Source of the DNA: JANMZR01 sp031383555
GTDB lineage: Bacteria > Bacteroidota > Bacteroidia > Cytophagales > Spirosomataceae
Assembly (NCBI GenBank): GCA_031383555.1
Contig: JANMZR010000244.1
Location: forward strand, 1-5,379
Reading direction: 5' to 3'
Length of the DNA stretch: 5,379 nucleotides
Shown here: positions 1 to 5,379 of the stretch, piece after piece
How the letters are laid out: every line of letters begins with the position of its first letter
How positions within the stretch are numbered: position 1 is the stretch's first letter
Translations under genes and position numbers: made by a program
Notes under the pieces: generated by a model
Database searches by the model: none
Seen by the model: only the letters and a program-made list of their open reading frames with translations
What the model was told of the DNA's origin: nothing

Positions 1-65
1 TACAGTTTCATCTTGACCAATAATTACCTTCGTAATTTCATTGAATAATTTGTTATAACTAATTT
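1..65 (-). repeat. Left arm of 65-bp perfect inverted repeat (antisense copy of moxR codons)
   Basis: The reverse complement of this segment is identical, base for base, to positions 213-277 inside moxR (residues K15 to V36). The copy starts at the window edge, so it may continue further left. Allowing one missing A in an A-run, the match continues inward for three more bases (66-68 against 209-211, CTG), and then homology stops. Coding DNA copied backwards next to its own source is what a fold-back amplification chimera or a template-switch event leaves. It is not a gene fragment with its own function, because moxR itself is intact. I see the repeat directly; its origin is inferred. Confidence 0.95.
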
Positions 66-169
66 CAGATTTTTCCTGCTATTTTTGAGTTAATTATTTT
101 GTATATCTCAAGAAAAAATAATTTATCAATCTTATAAAAATTAATTCACACAACCTAAATTATTAAGTT
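66..169 (+). other. AT-rich leader upstream of moxR
   Basis: This stretch has stop codons in all forward frames and no recognisable coding sequence. It probably holds the moxR promoter and untranslated leader. TATTTTTG at 80-87 fits the Bacteroidota -7 consensus TAnnTTTG, but no TTTG box stands at the usual distance upstream, and the bases where it would lie belong to the inverted repeat, so they may not be the true flank. An in-frame TAA at 164-166 rules out any start codon further upstream for moxR. No Shine-Dalgarno sequence is visible, which is normal for this phylum. Confidence 0.4.
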
Positions 170-1135
170 TTGAGTAGTTACAATTCAGATGTAGAGGCAG
201 TGGAAGCACTGAAAATTAGTTATAACAAATTATTCAATGAAATTACGAAGGTAATTATTGGTCAAGATGAAACTGTAAAATTGCTACTTACGGCAATTTT
301 TTGTCAGGGTCATTGCTTGTTAGTTGGTGTGCCAGGTTTGGCCAAAACACTATTGATTCATACGTTGGCTGATGCCATGAACTTGAGTTTCAACAGAATA
401 CAGTTTACTCCCGACCTTATGCCTTCAGATATTACGGGTTCTGAAACATTGGACCAAGAGCGCAATTTCAAATTTATAAAAGGTCCATTATTTGCCAATA
501 TTGTATTGGCTGACGAAATAAATAGAACACCTCCTAAAACACAATCAGCCTTATTAGAAGCAATGCAAGAATATGCTGTTACTGTTGGGGGTAAAAAGTT
601 TCCAATTGAAAAGCCATTTTTTGTATTGGCCACTCAAAACCCAATCGAGCAGGAAGGAACCTACCCATTGCCTGAGGCGCAACTTGACCGTTTTATGTTT
701 ATGGTTACTTTGGACTACCCTAGTTATAGCTCCGAATTGGACATTGTAAAAGCTACTACTTCAAACTTCAAAAATATTGTTGAAAAACAAGTTTCAGCAG
801 ATCAAATTATTGAATTTCAACAGCTTATCAGAAAAGTACCCGTTGCTGATAATGTAGTTGAATATGCAGTTAAACTAGTACATTCAACACGGCCAAATAC
901 AGAGCTTGCCTCTGATCTTGCTAATAAATATTTGGAATGGGGAGCTGGGCCACGTGCATCGCAAAACCTTATTTTAGGTGCCAAATGTAATGCCTTAATT
1001 AACGGCAAGTATTCACCTGATATTGAAGACGTTAAAGCTGTTGCCATGCCAGTTTTAAGGCATAGAATAGTAAGAAACTTTAAAGCAGAAGCGGAAGGTA
1101 TTACACAGGAGAAGATTGTAAATAGCTTGGTTTAA
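170..1135 (+). CDS. moxR: MoxR-family AAA+ ATPase
   Basis: This is a complete 321-residue MoxR ATPase (AAA_3 plus AAA lid). The family acts as cytoplasmic, chaperone-like ATPases that remodel or activate partner proteins, often with VWA-domain proteins. Visible motifs are Walker A GVPGLAKT (53-60), Walker B LADE (D114, E115), sensor 1 N156 in ATQNP, the arginine finger R173 in LDRF, and sensor 2 R262 in GAGPRAS. All are intact, so it should be active. The TTG start at 170 is chosen because an in-frame TAA lies two codons upstream and the N-terminus YNSDVEAVEAL resembles Bacteroidota homologues. The gene ends in tandem TAA TAA. The usual DUF58/VWA partner genes do not follow, since a terminator and the convergent porX come next. 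Its particular substrate cannot be told from the sequence. Confidence 0.95.
   Translation: MSSYNSDVEAVEALKISYNKLFNEITKVIIGQDETVKLLLTAIFCQGHCLLVGVPGLAKTLLIHTLADAMNLSFNRIQFTPDLMPSDITGSETLDQERNFKFIKGPLFANIVLADEINRTPPKTQSALLEAMQEYAVTVGGKKFPIEKPFFVLATQNPIEQEGTYPLPEAQLDRFMFMVTLDYPSYSSELDIVKATTSNFKNIVEKQVSADQIIEFQQLIRKVPVADNVVEYAVKLVHSTRPNTELASDLANKYLEWGAGPRASQNLILGAKCNALINGKYSPDIEDVKAVAMPVLRHRIVRNFKAEAEGITQEKIVNSLV
213..277 (+). repeat. Right arm of 65-bp perfect inverted repeat, inside moxR
   Basis: This arm lies in the coding sequence for moxR residues 15-36, a conserved region ending in the IIGQDE motif. It is therefore the original, and the 1-65 arm is the copy. The arms are 147 bases apart. 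If both were on one transcript they would form a very stable hairpin with the TTG start codon in its loop. Confidence 0.95.
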
Positions 1136-1148
1136 TAATCTTTTAAAA

Positions 1149-1188
1149 AATAAAAAAGGGATTGGTAAATGCCAATCCCTTTTTTATT
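1149..1188. terminator. Bidirectional intrinsic terminator between moxR and porX
   Basis: A perfect 17-bp stem (1149-1165 paired with 1172-1188) encloses the six-base loop TAAATG. The core is GGGATTGG/CCAATCCC, flanked by an A-run on the left and a T-run on the right, so RNA from either strand has a GC-containing hairpin followed by U residues. It begins 13 bases after the moxR stop codon and directly abuts the porX stop codon (TAG at 1189-1191 on the reverse strand). It serves both convergent genes and marks moxR as the last gene of its transcript on the right side. Confidence 0.93.
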
Positions 1189-2748
1189 CTATTTCGGCAA
1201 TAAATATGCAAAAGGAATAATCATTTCTTCCAAACTTACTCCACCGTGTTGAAAGGTGTTTTTATAGTGATTTACGAAATGATTGTAATTGTTGGGGTAG
1301 GCAAAAAAGTTGTCTTCCTTCGTGAATACATAGGTTGTGCTTACATTTATTTTTGGCAAAAATAACCGCTCAGGGCTTTTACAAACCATTAGTTTATTGC
1401 CATTTTCCCAATTCAAATTCTTGCCTTGCTTGTAACGTAAGTTGGTATTTACACTTTTATCACCAATTATTTTTACAGGATTTGTAACTCGAATCATACC
1501 GTGATCTGTGGTAATAATTAGTCGGCCTTTATGCTTGGCAATTTTTATGATAAAATCCATTATTGCTGAATGTTGCACCCAACTACTTGATATTGAGCGA
1601 TATGCAGCTTCGTCTGGTGCCAGTTCTTTAATCATATTCATGTCGGTACGGGCATGCGAAAGCATATCAACAAAGTTATATACTATCACATTAAGCTCAT
1701 TTTTTAGTAAATTATTGAAATTATCAACCAAGTTTTTTCCTTGATTTATATTCAATATTTTATGGTAGCTCATTTTTGCTGTAAGCCGGCTTTTCGTAAT
1801 CTGATTTTGTAGAAATTCTTCTTCATGCATATTCAATCCTTCTTCGTTTTCTTCAGTATCATTCACCCAAAGTTTAGGATATTGTTTTTCCATTTCGGAA
1901 GGCATCATACCTGAAAATATGGCGTTTCTTGCAAATTGAGTTGAAGTCGGCAATATTGAATAATAGCTACTTTCTTCCTCCACTGTGAAGTAATCACTTA
2001 GTAACAACTCAATTACCTTCCATTGATCATAACGTAGGTTGTCGATTAATATAAAGAATATGGGGCTTTTTTCTTGCAATAGCGGAAATACTTTTTTACG
2101 CATCAATTGATGGCTCATTAATGGTTTATCCATTTTTGGGTCGTTGAGCCAGTCTTCGTAATTTTCCTCAATAAACTTCCCAAAATTATTATTGGCCTCA
2201 GCTTTTTGCATGGCTAAAATATCGCCCATGCTTTTATCTTGCGTTTTATCTAATTCCAACTCCCAGTATATCAACTTTTTATAAATATCAGCCCATTCAT
2301 TATGGTCAATTCTATCCTGATATTGCATGGCAATATTTCGGAAGTCTTGCTGATAACTCAAATTAGTTTTTTCAGTAACCAACCTTTTATTATCCAAAAT
2401 TTTCTTTACAGCTATCAGTATTTGATTAGGATTCAACGGTTTTATGAGGTAATCGGCTATTTTTGATCCTATTGCCTCTTCCATAATATGCTCCTCTTCC
2501 GATTTGGTTATCATGATTACTGGCAAATTTGGCCGTAACTGTTTAATTTTAGGTAGCACCTCAAGTCCCGTCATACCTGGCATATTTTCATCCAAAAAAA
2601 CAAGGTCAAACTTTTGATTTTCAACTAATTCCAAAGCGTCATTGCCGCTATTAACTGGAGTGATGCTATAGCCTTTTTGCTCTAGAAAAAGAATATATGG
2701 TTTAAGTAAATCTATTTCATCATCGGCCCAGAGAATTGAATATTGCAT
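1189..2748 (-). CDS. porX: PorX-type response regulator with PglZ phosphodiesterase domain
   Basis: This complete 519-residue protein has the architecture and length of PorX, the response regulator paired with histidine kinase PorY that controls type IX secretion genes in Bacteroidota. Residues 1-120 are a CheY-like receiver: acidic pair D9/D10, phospho-acceptor D53 (FLDENMP), T81 and K103 (IKP). Helices at about 125-220 lead to the PglZ domain of the alkaline phosphatase superfamily, with metal-site candidates D236 (LIDNLR), D361/H365 (DMLSH), D415/H416 (TTDHG) and H501 (QHGG), and nucleophile T270 in PTSTQFARNAIFSG. Characterised PorX proteins dimerise on phosphorylation and hydrolyse oligonucleotides; all those residues look intact here. 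The gene follows kdsB on the same strand after 83 nt and shares the terminator with moxR. No DNA-binding domain is present. No kinase gene is in the window. Confidence 0.94.
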   Translation of the reverse strand: MQYSILWADDEIDLLKPYILFLEQKGYSITPVNSGNDALELVENQKFDLVFLDENMPGMTGLEVLPKIKQLRPNLPVIMITKSEEEHIMEEAIGSKIADYLIKPLNPNQILIAVKKILDNKRLVTEKTNLSYQQDFRNIAMQYQDRIDHNEWADIYKKLIYWELELDKTQDKSMGDILAMQKAEANNNFGKFIEENYEDWLNDPKMDKPLMSHQLMRKKVFPLLQEKSPIFFILIDNLRYDQWKVIELLLSDYFTVEEESSYYSILPTSTQFARNAIFSGMMPSEMEKQYPKLWVNDTEENEEGLNMHEEEFLQNQITKSRLTAKMSYHKILNINQGKNLVDNFNNLLKNELNVIVYNFVDMLSHARTDMNMIKELAPDEAAYRSISSSWVQHSAIMDFIIKIAKHKGRLIITTDHGMIRVTNPVKIIGDKSVNTNLRYKQGKNLNWENGNKLMVCKSPERLFLPKINVSTTYVFTKEDNFFAYPNNYNHFVNHYKNTFQHGGVSLEEMIIPFAYLLPK

Positions 2749-2831
2749 ATTTTGTAAGTTTAGTAATTTGTTTAGTTTTTATTTTTATTATAATATTTTT
2801 AATAGCTATAATCATTAAAAAATAACAATTG

Positions 2832-3584
2832 TTAGCCTATACTTTTCAAAATTTTCATTCGAGCCTTCTCAATATCTTCTTTTGTATCAATACCTATACT
2901 ATCATACGGACTAATGGCTACTTTTATTTTATATCCATTTTCTATCCATCTATTTTGTTCCAATTTTTCGGCCAATTCCAAGTCAGATTGAGGTAATTTT
3001 GTGATTTTTTCAAGTATATCAGTTCTATAACCATAAATGCCAATATGTTTATAAAACAGTTTGGTATCCAGCCAATTAACTATATTTTCATCCCTAATGT
3101 AAGGTATTGTTTGCCGGCTAAAGTACATTGCTTCAAACCTTTTATTGAACACAACTTTAGGTATGTTAATATTCGTTAATTCTTTAAAATCATCAATTAT
3201 TTTTATTAGAGTTGCCAATTCGGTATCACCATCCAGCAAATTTGCCAATAATTCTATTTGTTCTGGAAATATAAAAGGCTCATCACCTTGAATATTTATC
3301 ACATAATCGTAATTATTTCTAATTTTCATTAATGCCTCAAAACATCTATCTGTTCCTGATTGGTGGTTTACAGAAGTCATCACCACCTTTCCTCCAAATG
3401 CTGTTACATGCTCAAAAATACCTTCATGGTCTGTTGCGACAAAAACATCATCAAGAAATGTACATTTAATAGCTTGATTGTAAACCCGTTGAATCATAGT
3501 TTGACTACCAATTTTTAAGAGTGGTTTTCCTGGTAAGCGAGTCGAAGGGAACCGGGAGGGAATAATTCCGAGTATTTTTGGCAT
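2832..3584 (-). CDS. kdsB: 3-deoxy-manno-octulosonate cytidylyltransferase (CMP-Kdo synthetase)
   Basis: The product transfers CMP from CTP to Kdo, giving CMP-Kdo, the donor for the inner core of lipopolysaccharide; it acts in the cytoplasm. The 250-residue length is normal. The nucleotide-binding signature is IPSRFPSTRLPGKPL (8-22), followed by VATD (49-52), SGTDR (76-80), the QGDEPF motif with presumed Mg-binding D101, KHIGIYGYR near 180, and a C-terminal GIDTKEDIEKAR with a second metal ligand, D233. These separate it from the related NeuA enzymes, which lack this set. The ATG at 3582-3584 gives the expected MPKILGIIPSR start. It is divergent from the LysM gene, and porX lies downstream on the same strand with no convincing terminator between, so the two may be cotranscribed. 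Confidence 0.96.
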   Translation of the reverse strand: MPKILGIIPSRFPSTRLPGKPLLKIGSQTMIQRVYNQAIKCTFLDDVFVATDHEGIFEHVTAFGGKVVMTSVNHQSGTDRCFEALMKIRNNYDYVINIQGDEPFIFPEQIELLANLLDGDTELATLIKIIDDFKELTNINIPKVVFNKRFEAMYFSRQTIPYIRDENIVNWLDTKLFYKHIGIYGYRTDILEKITKLPQSDLELAEKLEQNRWIENGYKIKVAISPYDSIGIDTKEDIEKARMKILKSIG

Positions 3585-3604
3585 AAATATATAGTGTATT
3601 ATTA

Positions 3605-3612
3605 CAAAGTTA
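3605..3612 (-). promoter_or_regulatory. Possible -7 promoter box for kdsB
   Basis: Read on the reverse strand this is TAACTTTG, an exact match to the Bacteroidota -7 consensus TAnnTTTG. It lies about 20 bases before the kdsB start codon, which would give a short leader. The nearest TTG that could serve as the -33 box (3639-3641, reverse strand) is 26 bases away, longer than the usual spacing of about 19-21, so the assignment is tentative. Confidence 0.4.
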
Positions 3613-3688
3613 AAAAATAAATTAGCGGTATTTGTTTACAATGTTAAATTATTGTTACCAAAAACAAATATTATTACCCAATTTATTT

Positions 3689-3696
3689 TAATTTTG
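3689..3696 (+). promoter_or_regulatory. Possible -7 promoter box for the LysM protein gene
   Basis: TAATTTTG matches TAnnTTTG and would leave a leader of roughly 125-130 nt before the ATG at 3831. No TTG lies at the usual -33 distance. The surroundings are so AT-rich that a chance match is quite possible. The rest of the divergent region 3585-3830 shows no gene. Confidence 0.28.
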
Positions 3697-3830
3697 TATA
3701 TTATTTAACAAATATTCGTTTTTAATAAAATTTTATCCTTTTCCTTATTTTAAGATTAATTTATTAGAAAAGCTATTTAAAAAAATGGGCTTTTAATTGA
3801 CTACATAATTTATTTTACTCATAAATAATC

Positions 3831-4895
3831 ATGAACAAACTAATATTCGCAACTTCTTTTCTGTTAGTAATTAGTATTCATACAAATTATGCTTCAACCT
3901 TAGACTCCCTCAGACTTGAAAGGAAAGATGGGAAAAACTATATAATTCATAAAGTTACAAAAGGCCAAACTTTATTTGCGTTATTAAGAAAATATGGTTC
4001 TAGTTTAGATGAATTTAAGTCAACCAATCCAGATTTGCCATTAGATTTAAGAATTGGACAAATTATAAGAGTTCCCTATGTTAAACCAATAAAAGAGAGT
4101 GTTGCGGTTAAAACTAAAACGACTGATGTTTCAAAAAGTAAAGTTCCAAAAAAAGAAGTTGAATCAGAAGCAGTTGCCAATAGAACTTTAGCCAAAACAT
4201 TTAAAGTAGGCCCAGGAATGACGCTCTTTTCAGTTGCAAAAAAACATTCGTTGACTTTGGCTCAATTAAAAAGAATGAATAATTTAAATTCAGATGGTGT
4301 GCAGATTGGCCAAATATTAATTGTGCAAGAGGGTGAAATAATAGCGGTAACTAAACCGAAAAATGAAGAGCCTGTTAGAATAAATGAGAAAAAAGTTACA
4401 GAAAAGCAAATTGAAATAAGCAAAGAAGAGCTGAAAAAGTCAGACAAAATTGTTGTGGATAGTAAGCCAGTAATAGCAGAAAAGAAAATAGAACCTAAAA
4501 AGGCAATTGAGGAATTGCCGAAAACTGAAGTTAAAGCTAAGGAGGTGGTAAAGGTAGTACCAAAAATAGAAGCGGCTACTGACACAGTGATGCCGGTTAA
4601 CCTTGAGAGTGGCGATACAGAAAGAAAACTTAAAATTGAAGAGGGTATTGCCGAATTAATACAAGTGGAGAGTAAGTCGGGTAAATATTTAGCACTTCAT
4701 AAATCGGCCCCTTTAGGCACTTTGGTGGAGGTTAGGAATGAATCGAATGGAGCCTCTGTTTGGGTAAAAGTGATTGGCCGTTTGCCAGAACTAGATCAAA
4801 ATCAAAATATTATTATTAAACTATCACCAAAAGCAATGGAACGGGTTTCACCAGTAGACAAAAAATTTCGTGCCAAAATACATTATTCATTATAA
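3831..4895 (+). CDS. Exported protein with two LysM domains and an RlpA-like C-terminal domain
   Basis: This 354-residue protein starts with a short signal peptide (MNKLIFATSFLLVIS..., probable cleavage near residues 21-22 after YAS; no lipobox cysteine), so a soluble periplasmic location is expected. LysM 1 spans about 39-82 (HKVTKGQTLFALLRKYG to IGQIIRVP) and LysM 2 about 123-165 (FKVGPGMTLFSVAKKHS to IGQILIV). LysM domains bind glycan chains of peptidoglycan. A long linker rich in K, E, V and P (about 166-265) follows, then a double-psi beta-barrel-like domain (about 270-352) recognised by LHKSAPLGTLVEV and GASVWVKVIGRLP. Where lytic RlpA enzymes have NDRGP with catalytic Asp, this protein has IGRLP (G316), while H290 is kept. 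I infer a binding or structural role rather than glycan cleavage. The ATG is the only sensible start before the signal peptide. Confidence 0.88.
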   Translation: MNKLIFATSFLLVISIHTNYASTLDSLRLERKDGKNYIIHKVTKGQTLFALLRKYGSSLDEFKSTNPDLPLDLRIGQIIRVPYVKPIKESVAVKTKTTDVSKSKVPKKEVESEAVANRTLAKTFKVGPGMTLFSVAKKHSLTLAQLKRMNNLNSDGVQIGQILIVQEGEIIAVTKPKNEEPVRINEKKVTEKQIEISKEELKKSDKIVVDSKPVIAEKKIEPKKAIEELPKTEVKAKEVVKVVPKIEAATDTVMPVNLESGDTERKLKIEEGIAELIQVESKSGKYLALHKSAPLGTLVEVRNESNGASVWVKVIGRLPELDQNQNIIIKLSPKAMERVSPVDKKFRAKIHYSL

Positions 4896-5052
4896 TTTTG
4901 GCTTTATCTTTTAAGGGTAATTATTTTAGGCCTTAATAAAGGAATTATTAATATGGATTGCTCATGAGAAGCGTAATTCTAACAAACTTAAGTAAAATTT
5001 GTTTAGTTTATATTCAATAAATAAATCAAAATTTAAGAGATTATAACAGAAA
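4896..5052. other. AT-rich intergenic region without a recognised element
   Basis: This region has no open frame of note and no strong hairpin. TAATTTTG at 4893-4900, overlapping the preceding stop codon, fits the -7 box consensus but lacks a partner box, so I do not call it a promoter. Any terminator for the LysM gene is not evident. Confidence 0.5.
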
Positions 5053-5223
5053 ATGAAAAAGAGAAAACGTGATCTTAGCTTTGCAGGAAGTGTTTTCAAT
5101 GTGATTTTCATTTTGTCATATCCTATTGTAATTGTTTTTTATTCACTGTTCAATATTCTAGTATGGCTTTTCTCATTGCCCTCAAAATTTATATCTTTTA
5201 TATCAAATAAACTAAAAAATTGA
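5053..5223 (+). CDS. Small predicted inner-membrane protein (56 aa), unknown function
   Basis: An ATG-to-TGA frame encodes 56 residues with a clear membrane-protein pattern. A strongly basic start (MKKRKRD) is followed by a hydrophobic stretch from about V14 to L42 containing one proline (P24) and one tryptophan (W38), then a polar, basic tail (SNKLKN). The positive N-terminus suggests that end stays in the cytoplasm; the stretch could be one long helix or two short ones. The stop codon overlaps the TTG start of the next gene by four bases (TTGA, 5220-5223), which suggests translational coupling and supports its being a real gene. I do not recognise a family. A signal peptide is less likely, because nothing mature would remain. 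Confidence 0.68.
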   Translation: MKKRKRDLSFAGSVFNVIFILSYPIVIVFYSLFNILVWLFSLPSKFISFISNKLKN

Positions 5224-5379
5224 AATTAGTTGAATTTGATATTTTATTTAACTTATTGGAAACTAAATATTTACAATTTAATCAAGTTGATTTTATAGTT
5301 GACGACCCAATTAGTATACCCCATATATTTTCCAAAAAACAAGATATTGAAATAATGGGATTTTGGGCTGCTATTCTTT
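5220..5379 (+). CDS. TIGR02757 (DUF2400) family protein, 5' part only
   Basis: Only the first 53 codons are inside the window; the frame is open at the right edge. The segment FIVDDPISIPHIFSKKQDIE (25-44) followed by a GFWAAIL stretch matches my recollection of the conserved N-terminus of the TIGR02757/DUF2400 family, about 250 residues long and common in Bacteroidota, with no firmly established function. TTG at 5220 is taken as start because the only in-frame ATG (5355) falls after this conserved segment and no ATG, GTG or other good candidate precedes it. It overlaps the stop of the small membrane gene by four bases, so the two are probably cotranscribed and coupled. Confidence 0.82.
   Translation, partial: MKLVEFDILFNLLETKYLQFNQVDFIVDDPISIPHIFSKKQDIEIMGFWAAIL

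Noticed and set aside
358..633. Open frame on the reverse strand inside moxR (91 aa)
   Set aside because: It lies wholly opposite a fully conserved AAA+ core and shows no domain; it is a shadow of moxR. The same holds for the reverse frame at 817-1047.
1508..1744. Forward open frame opposite porX (78 aa)
   Set aside because: It is antisense to the conserved PglZ domain and has no recognisable protein features.
2796..2821. Hairpin TTTTTAAT/ATTAAAAA between kdsB and porX as a kdsB terminator
   Set aside because: The 8-bp stem is made only of A-T pairs with a 10-base loop, too weak to call in such AT-rich DNA.
2823..2834. Perfect 12-bp palindrome TAACAATTGTTA overlapping the kdsB stop codon
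   Set aside because: A palindrome of this size is expected about once by chance in a window this long and AT-rich; no second copy or context supports an operator.
4262..4585. Reverse open frame of 107 aa opposite the LysM protein linker
   Set aside because: It looks hydrophobic only because it is the complement of a lysine- and glutamate-rich linker; the forward protein has a signal peptide and clear domains.
4931..4942. CCTTAATAAAGG hairpin as a terminator for the LysM gene
   Set aside because: It has only four base pairs and no T-run follows.
1..5379. New defence, mobile or secretion system
   Set aside because: The genes read as ordinary Bacteroidota housekeeping and envelope genes. No transposase, integrase, toxin-antitoxin pair, nuclease-helicase set, reverse transcriptase or direct-repeat array is seen. 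The PglZ domain here belongs to PorX and not to a BREX cluster, since it is fused to a receiver domain and no BREX partners are near.

Overview
The window is AT-rich, and every complete gene in it looks like chromosomal DNA of the phylum Bacteroidota. The evidence is a PorX-type response regulator fused to a PglZ domain, a Bacteroidota-style MoxR ATPase, a LysM protein with an RlpA-like end, a TIGR02757 (DUF2400) protein, TAnnTTTG promoter-like boxes, and AT-rich leaders without Shine-Dalgarno sequences. I cannot name a genus. PorX suggests a host with a type IX secretion system (T9SS), although no secretion component lies in the window. Kdo synthesis (kdsB) points to a Gram-negative outer membrane.

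Layout. Positions 1-65 are a perfect reverse-complement copy of 213-277, inside the moxR gene. Positions 66-169 are an AT-rich leader. moxR (170-1135, +, TTG start) converges on porX (1189-2748, -), and the two share a strong bidirectional hairpin terminator at 1149-1188. Upstream of porX on the same strand, across an 83-nt gap, is kdsB (2832-3584, -). A 246-nt divergent region with promoter-like boxes separates kdsB from an exported LysM/RlpA-like protein gene (3831-4895, +). After a 157-nt gap comes a 56-residue predicted membrane protein (5053-5223, +). It overlaps by 4 nt the TTG start of a TIGR02757-family gene that runs off the right edge.

How the genes fit together. Most concern the cell envelope: PorX controls T9SS-related expression, KdsB activates Kdo for lipopolysaccharide (and T9SS cargo is anchored to a form of LPS in some species), and the LysM protein is probably a periplasmic peptidoglycan binder. 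MoxR is a chaperone-type AAA+ ATPase whose usual partners (DUF58 and VWA proteins) are not downstream here, because its transcript ends at the terminator.

I found no mobile element, CRISPR array, RNA gene or clear new defence system. The most unusual object is the 65-bp inverted repeat at the left edge. An amplification or assembly chimera explains it better than biology does, but it should be checked.
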